DNA from: Nonomuraea soli
Lineage (GTDB): Bacteria; Actinomycetota; Actinomycetes; Streptosporangiales; Streptosporangiaceae
Assembly: GCF_013761175.1 (NCBI RefSeq)
Contig: NZ_JACDUR010000004.1
Location: 806,001 to 870,000, forward strand
DNA length: 64,000 bases
Direction of reading: 5' to 3'
The notes under the pieces are model-generated. The model did no database searches, was not told the DNA's origin, and worked only from the letters and a program-made list of their open reading frames with translations. How positions within the stretch are numbered: position 1 is the first letter of the stretch; every line of letters starts with the position of its first letter. This document shows, one piece after another, positions 37,096-44,839 of the stretch. Made by a program: the position numbers and the translations under genes.

Positions 37096-37833
37096 TCACG
37101 CCTCCAGCTTCATCAGCGTGTCGAGCACACTCTGCGGCGTCGGCCGGAAGATCTCGGTGACCAGCGAGCCGTCACGCAGGAACACCACACGGTCGGCGTA
37201 GGAGGCGGCCAGCGGGTCGTGGGTGACCATGACGATGGTCTGGCCCAGCTCACGCACGCTGGTGCGCAGGAACGACAGCACCTCGGCGCCGCTGCGCGAG
37301 TCCAGGTTGCCGGTCGGCTCGTCGGCGAAGATCACCTGCGGCTTGCTGATGAGCGCACGCGCCACGGCCACACGCTGCTGCTGGCCACCCGAGAGTTCCG
37401 AGGGGCGGTGACTGAGACGGTCCTTCAGCCCCACCGTCTCCACGACCCTGTCGAACAGCACCTGGTCGGCCTGGCGCCCGGAGATGTCGAGCGGCAGGCG
37501 GATGTTCTGCTCGGCGTTCAGCGTCGGCAGCAGATTGAACGCCTGGAAGATGAAGCCGATGCGGTCGCGGCGCAGCAGGGTGAGCTGCTTGTCGCTCAGC
37601 CCCGTCAGCTCCACGTCACCGATGTGGACCGTACCGGCGGTGACCGTGTCGAGCCCGGCCAGGCAGTGCATCAGCGTGGACTTGCCGGACCCCGACGGGC
37701 CCATGATGGCGGTGAAGGCGCCCGTGTCGAAGGCCACGTTCACCTCGCGCAGGGCGTGCACTTCCGCATCGCCCCTGCCGTACACCTTGGACAGCCCCTT
37801 CGCGGTCACCGCTGTCGTGCTCACGTTCGTCAT
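37096..37833 (-). CDS. ABC transporter ATP-binding protein (MacB/LolD type)
   Basis: A 245-aa ATPase. Walker [22 protein letters not shown]-loop [20 protein letters not shown], signature [20 protein letters not shown], Walker [21 protein letters not shown] and the switch His ([20 protein letters not shown]) are complete. Pairs with the FtsX-type permease that follows after 1 nt. The ATG at 37833 has TACCTT 7 nt upstream (leaderless type), so the longer in-frame start at 37869 is rejected. Confidence 0.95.
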   Translation of the reverse strand: MTNVSTTAVTAKGLSKVYGRGDAEVHALREVNVAFDTGAFTAIMGPSGSGKSTLMHCLAGLDTVTAGTVHIGDVELTGLSDKQLTLLRRDRIGFIFQAFNLLPTLNAEQNIRLPLDISGRQADQVLFDRVVETVGLKDRLSHRPSELSGGQQQRVAVARALISKPQVIFADEPTGNLDSRSGAEVLSFLRTSVRELGQTIVMVTHDPLAASYADRVVFLRDGSLVTEIFRPTPQSVLDTLMKLEA

Positions 37834-37846
37834 GTGACCCAAGGTA
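37834..37846 (-). promoter_or_regulatory. Leaderless-type -10 element for the ABC ATPase gene
   Basis: TACCTT (reverse strand, 37846-37841) ends 7 nt before the ATG at 37833, in the 80-bp gap after the response regulator. It is the likely target region of that regulator. Confidence 0.5.
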
Positions 37847-37913
37847 GAAGCGCATTTTGCCGCAACCATGGGACCGCAGGAGGGACTTGGCGTGCGCCTG
37901 GCGACTACCCGGG

Positions 37914-38555
37914 TCAGCCTTTCGGCCGAGGCGTGACCAGGCCGTGCTCGTAGGCGTAGACCACGACCTGGGCACGGTCGCGCAGGCCGAGCTTGGCCAG
38001 GATGCGGCCCAGGTGCGTCTTGACCGTCGCCTCCGCCACGTGCAGGATCGCCGCGATCTCCTGGTTCGACTGGCCGCGCGCCACCTCCAGCAGCACCTCG
38101 TGCTCGCGGGCCGTCAGCTCCTCCGTGACCTTCACGGGCGCGGGGGAGTGCGCGGCGAACTCGGCGAGCATGCGCCGCAGGGTGCTCGGCGCGACCACCG
38201 CGTCGCCGGCGTGCACGGTGCGGATCGCACTGACCAGGTCGTCAGGCGGCACGTCCTTGAGCAGGAAACCCGAGGCCCCGGCGCGGACCGCCGCGTAGGC
38301 GTACTCATCGAGGTCGAAAGTGGTCAGGATGAGCACCTTCGGGCCGGTGATCCTGGCCGTCGCGGCCACCCCGTCCATGCGGGGCATGCGCACGTCCATC
38401 AGCACCACGTCGACCTCGACGCTTCGCAGCAGGTCGAGGGCCTCCTGGCCGTCTCCGGCCTCGGCCACCACCTCGATGTCGGGCTGGGCGGCCAGCACCA
38501 TGGAGAAGCCCATGCGCAACAACGCCTGGTCGTCGACCAGCATCACCCTGATCAT
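37914..38555 (-). CDS. NarL/LuxR-type response regulator
   Basis: A 213-aa regulator. VMLVDDQALLRMGFSMVLAA gives the acidic pocket, VDVVLMDVRMPRMDGVAAT the phosphoacceptor Asp54, and LTAREHEVLLEVARGQSNQE, IAAILHVAEATVKTHLGRIL the LuxR HTH. ATG at 38555 overlaps the kinase stop (ATGA). Likely activates or represses the ABC exporter genes immediately downstream in response to envelope stress or the exported compound. Confidence 0.95.
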   Translation of the reverse strand: MIRVMLVDDQALLRMGFSMVLAAQPDIEVVAEAGDGQEALDLLRSVEVDVVLMDVRMPRMDGVAATARITGPKVLILTTFDLDEYAYAAVRAGASGFLLKDVPPDDLVSAIRTVHAGDAVVAPSTLRRMLAEFAAHSPAPVKVTEELTAREHEVLLEVARGQSNQEIAAILHVAEATVKTHLGRILAKLGLRDRAQVVVYAYEHGLVTPRPKG

Positions 38556-39727
38556 GCCGCCTCCGTCATCGGGAGGCGGGCGCACACCTCGAAGCCGCCG
38601 CCCGGCCGCGGCCTGGCCGTGACCGCCCCGCCGTACATGGAAGCCCGCTCCCGCATGCCGACCAGGCCGTGACCGCCGCCACCGGCGGGCGCACCCGCCC
38701 CCCGGCCGTCGTCGGTGACCTTCACGATCACCTCAGGCCCCTGGTAGTCGAGCTCGACCAGCGCCTTGACACCCGGACCTCCGTGCTTGAGCGCGTTGGT
38801 GAGCGCCTCCTGGACGATGCGATAGATCGTCAGCTGCTCGCCCTCCGGCAGGCCGCGCGGCGTGCCCGCCACCCGCAGCTCCACCGGCAGCCCGGCACCC
38901 TTGACCAGGTCGGTGAGCTGGGCCAAGCCCGGCTGCGGCAGGTAGTCGGTGGCCGTCTCGTCCTGGCGCAGCACCCCCACCAGCCTGCGCATCTCCGCCA
39001 GCGCGTCGCGCCCGGTCTTCGAGATGGTCTGTACGGCACGGCGAGCCAGCTCGGGGTCGCGGTCGAGCGCGTAGGCGGCGCCGTCGGCCTGGACCACGAT
39101 CACGCTGACGTTGTGCGCCACGACGTCGTGCAACTCGCGGGCGATGCGGGTGCGCTCGGCCGTCGCGGCGATCCTGGCCTGCTGGTCGCGCTCACGCTCG
39201 GCCCGCTCGGCCCGCTCCTCCAGGCCCTCCACGTAGCGGCGGCGCGTGCTGGAGTACAGCCCGGCCAGCCACACGGTGACCACGAGGATCGAGAAGCTGA
39301 AGAACTGGCTGAGGGTGACCGTGTCCCACTGCGACAACCCCAGGAACACCCCGAGCTCCGCGACCAGCATCGCCGCCAGCGCCCAGCGGAAGGTGTCGCG
39401 CAGTGCCATGGAGTAGAGCGCCACGATGACCGCGAAGTTCGCCGGCAGGATCGGGACGTGGGCCAGCCACTGGGCGAAGCAGAGCAGCGAGATGATCGTG
39501 AACACCAGCCGGTAGCGGTCGCGCCGCCAGACCAGCGGGGTGATGAGCACGGCCGTGAGGGCCAGGTACCCGAGCGCGCCGACGTAGGTGCCCGGCTGCG
39601 GGGCGAAGCCCTGCATCGCCGTGTACGACTCCAGGTACATCAGGCATACGAAGAGCAGCGGTGACAGCTTGATGGCATCGATCACCCTGCTGTGCCGCTT
39701 CGACCACGCGCGAACCCTGCCGAACAC
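38552..39727 (-). CDS. Sensor histidine kinase (HisKA_3)
   Basis: A 391-aa membrane kinase with about five N-terminal spans (IDAIKLSPLLFVCLMYLESY to FFSFSILVVTVWLAGLYSS), a coiled-coil linker, the H-box RIARELHDVVAHNVSVIVVQ with phospho-His, and an HATPase domain (EALTNALKHGGPG N-box; VTDDGRGAGAPAGGGGHGLV G-boxes). The exterior loops are very short, a layout shared with intramembrane-sensing kinases that detect cell-envelope damage through a partner transporter. GTG at 39727 fits relatives; the frame is open much further but non-credible upstream. Partner RR overlaps by 4 nt. Confidence 0.92.
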   Translation of the reverse strand: MFGRVRAWSKRHSRVIDAIKLSPLLFVCLMYLESYTAMQGFAPQPGTYVGALGYLALTAVLITPLVWRRDRYRLVFTIISLLCFAQWLAHVPILPANFAVIVALYSMALRDTFRWALAAMLVAELGVFLGLSQWDTVTLSQFFSFSILVVTVWLAGLYSSTRRRYVEGLEERAERAERERDQQARIAATAERTRIARELHDVVAHNVSVIVVQADGAAYALDRDPELARRAVQTISKTGRDALAEMRRLVGVLRQDETATDYLPQPGLAQLTDLVKGAGLPVELRVAGTPRGLPEGEQLTIYRIVQEALTNALKHGGPGVKALVELDYQGPEVIVKVTDDGRGAGAPAGGGGHGLVGMRERASMYGGAVTARPRPGGGFEVCARLPMTEAA

Positions 39728-39861
39728 CTCTTCACGATATGGAGCCGTGAGGGTGGTCGGGTCCGCCTCCAGACGGAGAATGCGGTACGACTGCGGTCTT
39801 ACGCGAGTTTTACCCCTCCTCCGGCATGCTCCTCTCAAGGGGAGTGAGTAAGGGGAAGATC

Positions 39862-40251
39862 GTGACGGCAGATCATGATCGCAATGTCGGGCCGCGCGGC
39901 GAAGAGGAAGCGCCGCGCGGCCCGGCTCCTTCCACGGAGCGACTGGCCTACGGCGAGTTACCGCCGGAGCCGCCCATCGTCTACGAGCCGCCCCCGCCGG
40001 CGGCCGTTCGTCGCCGCCCGTTGGCCTGGCGAGACTCCCGGCTGATCGGCGTGGGTGCGGCGGGCGTGGTGCTGGGGGCGGTGCTCGGCGGCTCGATGGT
40101 CGCGGCGCTGGGCGAGCGCGACGAACGCGGGCCGCTGAGGGTGCGGTGGCATCCACCGGCGGAGTGTTCCGTGGACGGCGTGCCGTGTGACGGGCCGATC
40201 GTCCGTCCGTTCAGGGACGGCCCGCCGGCGGAACCGCGGCCGGGCGAGTGA
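39862..40251 (+). CDS. Hypothetical single-span protein
   Basis: A 129-aa protein. The N-terminal 60 residues are charged and proline-rich (LAYGELPPEPPIVYEPPPPA), followed by a basic patch, one span (LIGVGAAGVVLGAVLGGSMV) and a short exterior tail containing CSVDGVPCDG, two cysteines that may pair. GTG start with AGGGGAAG upstream. No family recognised; divergent from the histidine kinase gene. Confidence 0.65.
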   Translation: MTADHDRNVGPRGEEEAPRGPAPSTERLAYGELPPEPPIVYEPPPPAAVRRRPLAWRDSRLIGVGAAGVVLGAVLGGSMVAALGERDERGPLRVRWHPPAECSVDGVPCDGPIVRPFRDGPPAEPRPGE

Positions 40252-40260
40252 CCCCAGGGG

Positions 40261-40341
40261 TGCGGGCGGGGGGACTTGAACCCCCACGGTTTTCACCACC
40301 AGAACCTAAATCTGGCGCGTCTGCCATTCCGCCACGCCCGC
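40261..40341 (-). tRNA. tRNA-Leu (UAG anticodon)
   Basis: On the reverse strand a cloverleaf folds with acceptor stem GCGGGCG/CGCCCGC, anticodon stem CCAGA/TCTGG around the loop TTTAGGT (anticodon TAG, reading CUA/CUG codons), a class II variable arm, and a T arm GGGGGTTCAAGTCCCCC. 81 nt, discriminator A; CCA is not encoded. Confidence 0.95.
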
Positions 40342-40373
40342 TACACCACGACGGGTGTTGCTAGCTTAGCGCC

Positions 40374-40847
40374 CTATCCGAGGCCGATTTTCTTCTTGAG
40401 CGACGCCACGTGCCCCGTCGCCTTCACGTTGTAGAGGGCCAGCTCCACCTTCCCGTCGCCGTCGAGCACGAAGGTGGAGCGGAGCACCCCCTCGATCTCC
40501 TTGCCGTACAGCTTCTTCAGCCCGAAGGCCCCGTAGGCCTTGTGCACCTCCAGCGAGGTGTCCGACAGCAGCGGGAAGGTCAGCGCGTCGCGCTCGACGA
40601 ACTTGGCGAGCTTGGCGGGGGCGTCCTTCGACACGCCGAGCACGACGAAGCCCTCCGAGGTGAGCTGGGCCAGGTTGTCGCGGAAGTCGCAGGCCTGCTT
40701 GGTGCAGCCGGGCGTCATCGCCGCGGGGTAGAAGTAGAGGATGACCCGCTTGCCCCGGTAGTCGGAGAGGCTGACGCTGCTGCCGTCGGCGGCCGTCAGC
40801 GTGAATTCGGGCGCGGCGTCACCCGGTTCGAGTCTGGTATCGGTCAT
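40374..40847 (-). CDS. bcp: Thioredoxin-dependent thiol peroxidase (Bcp/PrxQ)
   Basis: A 157-aa peroxiredoxin. LYFYPAAMTPGCTKQACDFR holds the peroxidatic Cys and, five residues later, the resolving Cys of the PrxQ group; GVSKDAPAKLAKFVERDAL and TFPLLSDTSLEVHKAYGAFG follow. Reduces hydroperoxides in the cytoplasm. The ATG has TAGGTT 6 nt upstream and no ribosome binding site. Divergent from a DUF3618 gene. Confidence 0.96.
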   Translation of the reverse strand: MTDTRLEPGDAAPEFTLTAADGSSVSLSDYRGKRVILYFYPAAMTPGCTKQACDFRDNLAQLTSEGFVVLGVSKDAPAKLAKFVERDALTFPLLSDTSLEVHKAYGAFGLKKLYGKEIEGVLRSTFVLDGDGKVELALYNVKATGHVASLKKKIGLG

Positions 40848-40859
40848 GCGGTTAACCTA
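40848..40859 (-). promoter_or_regulatory. Leaderless-type -10 element for bcp
   Basis: TAGGTT (reverse strand, 40859-40854) ends 6 nt before the bcp ATG at 40847. Confidence 0.45.
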
Positions 40860-40905
40860 CCCGTGACGAGCTGACAGACTGATCACCCTGGGCGAGAGGA
40901 GAGTC

Positions 40906-41238
40906 ATGGCCGAGACGACCGACCCCGATGAGCTGGAGGCGCGGATCGCCAAGACCCGGGCCGAGCTGGCGCACACCGTCGACGCCATCGCCGACCGGGT
41001 GAGCCCCAAGCGGGTCGCCGAGCGGAGCGTGGAGAGCGTCAAGGAGCGTGCCGGCGCGTTCGTGGCCTCGGTGGGCGACGCGCTGGGGGTGCGTCAGAAG
41101 CCGGTCCAGCTGGGTGAGGATCCCGACGGGTTGTGGGACGAAGAGCAGCCGAACCTGGCGCCGGTGCTGATCGGGGTGGGCGCGGTGCTGGTGGTGGGTG
41201 CGGCGATCGTGCTGCTGCGCCGCCGCAGGAAGCGTTAG
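40906..41238 (+). CDS. DUF3618 protein
   Basis: A 110-aa protein: LEARIAKTRAELAHTVDAIA, DRVSPKRVAERSVESVKERA is the DUF3618 amphipathic helix region, and a C-terminal span (APVLIGVGAVLVVGAAIVLL) ends in RRRRKR. A tail-anchored membrane protein with the helix in the cytoplasm; commonly linked to cell-envelope or stress loci in actinomycetes. GAGGAGAG ribosome binding site upstream. Confidence 0.85.
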   Translation: MAETTDPDELEARIAKTRAELAHTVDAIADRVSPKRVAERSVESVKERAGAFVASVGDALGVRQKPVQLGEDPDGLWDEEQPNLAPVLIGVGAVLVVGAAIVLLRRRRKR

Positions 41239-41239
41239 C

Positions 41240-42421
41240 TCACAGGAAGGTCTGGCCCTCGCCGCGGTAGGTGGGGGCGCGCTCCACGATCTCCTCGCCG
41301 TCGACGAGGTGAAGCGTGTCGAAGCGCTCGCACAGCTCGCCCGACTTGGCGTGGCGGAACCATACGCGGTCGCCGATGGCCAGGTCCTGGGCGGGCTGGC
41401 CGATGAGCGGGGTCTGCACCTCCCCGGCACCCTCGTCGGGGGAGAAGCGCAGGCCGGCGGGCAGGTACGGCTGGGGCAGGCGGCTGGCGCCGGGGGAGCC
41501 CGAGGCGATGTAGCCGCCGCCGAGCACCGTGACGCAGTCGGGCCCGGGGCGGCGCACCACGGGCAGGGCGAAGAGCGCGGCGGGGCGGCCGGTGAAGCTG
41601 CGGTAGTGGTCGAACAGGCGCGGGTGGAACAGCCCGGAGCCGGCGGCGACCTCGGTGACGGCCTTCTCGCGTACGGTCTTCTCCACCGAGCCGGTGCCGC
41701 CGCCGTTGACGAACTCCAGGTCGGCGAAGTGGCGCACCGCGTTCACGATGCGGCCCCTGCGCAGGATGAGCTCGCGCTGCGACCGCGCCTGCATCACCCG
41801 GACGACCCGGGCGAAGGCGGCATTGCCCTGCGGGTTGTCGCCGACGCCCGCGATCTGGGCCTCGTAGGCGAGCAGGCCGACCAGGCGCAGGCCGGGGCGC
41901 TTGGCGATGTCGGCGGCCAGGTCGGCGGCCTCGTCGGGGGTGCGGACGGGGGAGCGCAGCGCGCCGGCGCGGAAGCGGCCGCCGAAGGCGAGGAAGCCCG
42001 CGTCGATGTCGAGGCAGATGCGGATCTCGTGCTTGGGGCCGAGCTCGGTGAGGAAGTCGAGGTGCTCGGCGCTGTCGATGGTGATCGCGATCTCGCGCGC
42101 CGCGCGGGGGTCCTCTGTCAGCCGCCGGAGGGCCGCTCTGTCGACGGTCGGGTAGGCCACGAGCACGTCGGTGAAGCCCTGTTCGACCAGCCACAACGCC
42201 TCGGGCAGGGTGAAGGCCATGATGCCCTGGAAACCTTCGGTGGCCAGCACCCGTTCGAGGACGGCGCGGGAGCGGATGGACTTGCTCGCCACCCTGATCG
42301 GCTTGCCCGCCGCGCGCCGTACGAGGTCCGCCGCGTTGGCTCGCAGGGCCGCGAGGTCGACGATCGCGAACGGCGGCTCGAGAGCGGCGGTGGCACGGTC
42401 GTAGCGCTGGCGGTCATCCAT
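41240..42421 (-). CDS. PLP-dependent amino acid deaminase/aldolase (alanine racemase N-terminal fold)
   Basis: A 393-aa enzyme. FAIVDLAALRANAADLVRRA, GKPIRVASKSIRSRAVLERV holds the Schiff-base Lys; VLGGGYIASGSPGASRLPQP and GDRVWFRHAKSGELCERFDT are C-terminal D-threonine aldolase/D-serine dehydratase-like blocks with a metal-binding His (WFRHAKSGELC, His-x5-Cys type). Probably acts on D-amino acids or 3-hydroxy amino acids. The ATG at 42421 has TACGCT 6 nt upstream. Confidence 0.88.
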   Translation of the reverse strand: MDDRQRYDRATAALEPPFAIVDLAALRANAADLVRRAAGKPIRVASKSIRSRAVLERVLATEGFQGIMAFTLPEALWLVEQGFTDVLVAYPTVDRAALRRLTEDPRAAREIAITIDSAEHLDFLTELGPKHEIRICLDIDAGFLAFGGRFRAGALRSPVRTPDEAADLAADIAKRPGLRLVGLLAYEAQIAGVGDNPQGNAAFARVVRVMQARSQRELILRRGRIVNAVRHFADLEFVNGGGTGSVEKTVREKAVTEVAAGSGLFHPRLFDHYRSFTGRPAALFALPVVRRPGPDCVTVLGGGYIASGSPGASRLPQPYLPAGLRFSPDEGAGEVQTPLIGQPAQDLAIGDRVWFRHAKSGELCERFDTLHLVDGEEIVERAPTYRGEGQTFL

Positions 42422-42433
42422 ACGAGCAGCGTA
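42422..42433 (-). promoter_or_regulatory. Leaderless-type -10 element for the deaminase/aldolase gene
   Basis: TACGCT (reverse strand, 42433-42428) ends 6 nt before the ATG at 42421. Confidence 0.45.
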
Positions 42434-42545
42434 ACGACATATGGGGCAAATGAATATGAGTTGGATTCATGTCTGGTAATGATCAGGGAAACCGGCGGCG
42501 GGTGCGGGCGCGTGGCGACAGCCGCCGGGTGTAGCTCTGATCGGT

Positions 42546-43145
42546 GTGACCTCCACACTCCAGGACAGACTCCTCGGCACGGGCACAGCGGGTGAAGCTC
42601 CGCGCCGCAGGTCCACCCGGGCACTGCGGCCCGCGCGCACCCCCGCCGGAGTGGCGCTCGCCACCCTCCTGACCGTCTCGCTGAGCCTGCTCGCCGTCGA
42701 GCTGATCTGCGCGCTCATGGGCTCCCCGCTCGGCCTGCTGCCGCTGGACGAGCTCATCGAACTGGGCGGCAGGCACGTGTGGGCGGAGCTGTCCGTCGCC
42801 GGGCTCGTGCTCGCCGCGATCGGGATGGGGATGCTGCTGCTGGCCGCGCTGCCCGGCCGCACCAGGCTCGCTCCGCTGGAGACCGCCGACCCGCTGATCG
42901 TCATCGGCATCACCCGCTCGGGGCTGCGCCGCAGCCTGCGCGACGTCGCACAGCAGGTCGACGGGGTCACCAAGGCGCGCGTGCAGCTGCGGCGGCGCAC
43001 GATCGAGGTCACCGTGATCACCCGGGAGGACTGCCCGGGATCCCTGCTGCGCCAGGTCGGCACGGCGGTGGGCGACAGGCTGGCGGCGCTGGGCGCGCTG
43101 TGCGGCGGCGAGGTCGTCGTACGGCTGCGCAGGAGGGGGATCTGA
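42546..43145 (+). CDS. DUF6286-like membrane protein of the alkaline-shock type locus
   Basis: A 199-aa protein: two spans (VALATLLTVSLSLLAVELIC; VAGLVLAAIGMGMLLLAALP) and a C-terminal soluble domain, SGLRRSLRDVAQQVDGVTKA, RVQLRRRTIEVTVITREDCP, a small alpha-beta fold related to Asp23-like domains. It resembles DUF6286 proteins that sit next to Asp23/Gls24 and AmaP genes. Overlaps the AmaP-like gene by TGATG. GTG start. Confidence 0.75.
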   Translation: MTSTLQDRLLGTGTAGEAPRRRSTRALRPARTPAGVALATLLTVSLSLLAVELICALMGSPLGLLPLDELIELGGRHVWAELSVAGLVLAAIGMGMLLLAALPGRTRLAPLETADPLIVIGITRSGLRRSLRDVAQQVDGVTKARVQLRRRTIEVTVITREDCPGSLLRQVGTAVGDRLAALGALCGGEVVVRLRRRGI

Positions 43146-43633
43146 TGCGGCAGTATTCGGGCAACCGGATCGGGCTGACGGTCGTCGGCTTCGTCCTGCT
43201 GCTGTCCGGCGGGTTCGTCTGGCTGCGCGGCACCCACCTGGCGCCCAAGACCAAGGTGGTGCCGCCGCGCCTGGCCGACAGCGTGGCCGACCAGCCGTGG
43301 ATGTTGTGGCTCGTCGCGCTGCTCCTGGTCTTCCTGACGCTCGTGTGCCTGCGCTGGCTGCTGCTGTCACTCGGATGGGGCCGGGTCGGGCAGCGGACCG
43401 AGACCGGGGCGGCGATGCTCACCGTGGGGCTGAAGGACCTCGACGGGGTGAGCGCCACCTCCGTGCGGGTGGTGGGGGACGGCGAGCGGCTGCGGGTCGG
43501 GATCACCTGCCGGGCCTCGGCGGACCTGGGCGCCGTGGTGGGCAAGCTCGACCGCGAGCTGGTGGGGAAGATCCGTCGCGAGGTGTGCGACAACGAGCTC
43601 GGCACGCTCGTGCGGGTGCACGTCCGCAAGTAG
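43145..43633 (+). CDS. AmaP-like alkaline shock response membrane anchor
   Basis: A 162-aa protein with two spans (NRIGLTVVGFVLLLSGGFVW; WLVALLLVFLTLVCLRWLLL) and an exterior-free cytoplasmic domain TGAAMLTVGLKDLDGVSATS, VRVVGDGERLRVGITCRASA, the AmaP fold that anchors Asp23 to the membrane in staphylococci. No Asp23/Gls24 gene is present in this window, so its partner is encoded elsewhere or is the DUF6286 protein with which it is coupled. Confidence 0.8.
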   Translation: MRQYSGNRIGLTVVGFVLLLSGGFVWLRGTHLAPKTKVVPPRLADSVADQPWMLWLVALLLVFLTLVCLRWLLLSLGWGRVGQRTETGAAMLTVGLKDLDGVSATSVRVVGDGERLRVGITCRASADLGAVVGKLDRELVGKIRREVCDNELGTLVRVHVRK

Positions 43634-43702
43634 GGGCGGTTCTGCCTTTTCGCGGACTTATGCGGGTGGCGAACTCGGTGGATCGGCGAGATCGGCCGAG
43701 CG

Positions 43703-43715
43703 TAGCCTGCGAGTC
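43703..43715 (+). promoter_or_regulatory. Leaderless-type -10 element for the tyrosine phosphatase gene
   Basis: TAGCCT at 43703-43708 ends 7 nt before the ATG at 43716. Confidence 0.45.
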
Positions 43716-44111
43716 ATGAAGGTCGTCGAACTGCCCGATGGGGCGCGGGTGCGCGGGCGCGGCCTGCGCCGATCCGACGGTGCGGCCGAGCCCGTCGACT
43801 ACGGCCTCTACCTGGCCCCCTTCGAGCCCGCCTGGGAGCACTCCTACCTGCGCTGGCCCGACTTCTGGGTGCCGAGCGACCCCGACAGGGCCGTGGCGCT
43901 CATCCGCGACCTGCACGCCCGCGCGCTCGCCGGGCAGCGGGTGGAGGTGGCCTGCGGCGGAGGGATCGGCCGCACCGGCACGGTGATCGCGTGCCTGGCC
44001 GTCCTGTCGGGGATCCCGCGAGCCGACGCGGTGGCCTGGACGCGCGCCCACTACCACCGGCGGGCCGTCGAGACGCCTTGGCAGCGGCGATGGATCGCGC
44101 GGGTCACCTGA
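43716..44111 (+). CDS. Dual-specificity/tyrosine phosphatase-like protein
   Basis: A 131-aa protein. RVEVACGGGIGRTGTVIACL is the CX5R(T/S) phosphatase P-loop (Cys, Arg and following Thr), preceded by HSYLRWPDFWVPSDPDRAVA, which carries the general-acid Asp region, and followed by a helical end. Small actinomycete PTPs of this type dephosphorylate proteins or inositol phosphates. The substrate is not inferable. Followed 14 nt downstream by an adenylate-kinase-like gene. Confidence 0.87.
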   Translation: MKVVELPDGARVRGRGLRRSDGAAEPVDYGLYLAPFEPAWEHSYLRWPDFWVPSDPDRAVALIRDLHARALAGQRVEVACGGGIGRTGTVIACLAVLSGIPRADAVAWTRAHYHRRAVETPWQRRWIARVT

Positions 44112-44134
44112 AGCTCTGATATCTCTTGTTGTCC

Positions 44135-44773
44135 ATGCGCAAGTACCTCATCATCGGCGTCCAGGGCAGCGGCAAGGGCACCCAGGCCGGGTTGCTGGCC
44201 AAGGCGTACGACCTCGTGCACATCAACGTCGGCGACATCTTCCGCTGGCACGTGCAGCAGCACACCAAGCTCGGCGCCCTGGTCCGCCGGACGATGGCCG
44301 CGGGAGAGCTGATCGGCGACGAGCACGTGGAGAAGATCGTGCGCGACCGCCTGGAGCAGCACGACTGGAACTACGGCTTCATCATCGACGGCTTTCCCCG
44401 CAACCGCCGCCAGACCGAGTTCTTCCTGGAGTCCTACGACATCGACGGCGTCATCCACCTCGACCTGCCCGACGACGAGGTCAGGCGCCGCGTGCTCGCC
44501 CGGCGGCTGTGCCCCAACTGCGGCATGGACTACAACCTCATCTACGACCGCCCGGCGGAGGAGGGGATCTGCGAGGTGTGCGGCCACGAGCTCGTGCGAC
44601 GGGCCGACGACACGGAGGAGGCGCTGTCGGAGCGGCTGCGCACCTACAACGAGAAGACCAATCCCATCCTCGACCTGCTGCGGCGCAAGGAGTACGTCTT
44701 CACGGTCAACGCGGCCCAGTCGGTCGACGAGGTCCAGACCTCCATCAGGGAGAAGCTCGGGCTGGATTTCTAA
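44135..44773 (+). CDS. Adenylate kinase-family nucleoside monophosphate kinase
   Basis: About 212 aa. KYLIIGVQGSGKGTQAGLLA is the P-loop, DGFPRNRRQTEFFLESYD the NMP-binding region, and ARRLCPNCGMDYNLIYDRPA then GICEVCGHEL gives a LID with a CxxC...CxxC zinc site. The usual adk of actinomycetes lies in the ribosomal spc region and lacks this zinc LID, so this would be a second, divergent copy (inference, since the rest of the genome is not visible). ATG at 44135 preferred; a TTG lies at 44126. Confidence 0.88.
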   Translation: MRKYLIIGVQGSGKGTQAGLLAKAYDLVHINVGDIFRWHVQQHTKLGALVRRTMAAGELIGDEHVEKIVRDRLEQHDWNYGFIIDGFPRNRRQTEFFLESYDIDGVIHLDLPDDEVRRRVLARRLCPNCGMDYNLIYDRPAEEGICEVCGHELVRRADDTEEALSERLRTYNEKTNPILDLLRRKEYVFTVNAAQSVDEVQTSIREKLGLDF

Positions 44774-44789
44774 TGCTTGCAGGCTGCCT

Positions 44790-44817
44790 GATGCGTTAGT
44801 AAAGTGACTAACGCATC
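44790..44817. promoter_or_regulatory. Perfect 11-bp inverted repeat upstream of alpha/beta hydrolase gene
   Basis: GATGCGTTAGT (44790-44800) and ACTAACGCATC (44807-44817) are perfect inverted copies around AAAGTG. A degenerate half GCATTAGTCA overlaps the hydrolase ATG. It is either an operator for a trans-encoded regulator (TTAGT/ACTAA cores are typical of TetR/MarR/HxlR sites) or a terminator for the adenylate kinase gene; the lack of GC richness favours an operator. Confidence 0.6.
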
Positions 44818-44839
44818 GGAGCCTCTGGAGGCATTAGTC

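Noticed and set aside
34527-37160. Plus-strand 877-codon open frame opposite the ABC permease
   Set aside because: Composition is Arg/Gly/Asp/His-rich without domains and it is exactly antisense to a complete FtsX-type permease; a typical high-GC shadow frame. The same holds for the long frames opposite the MFS gene (1924-3612), the SARP gene (48588-51422) and the M4 protease (57596-59716).
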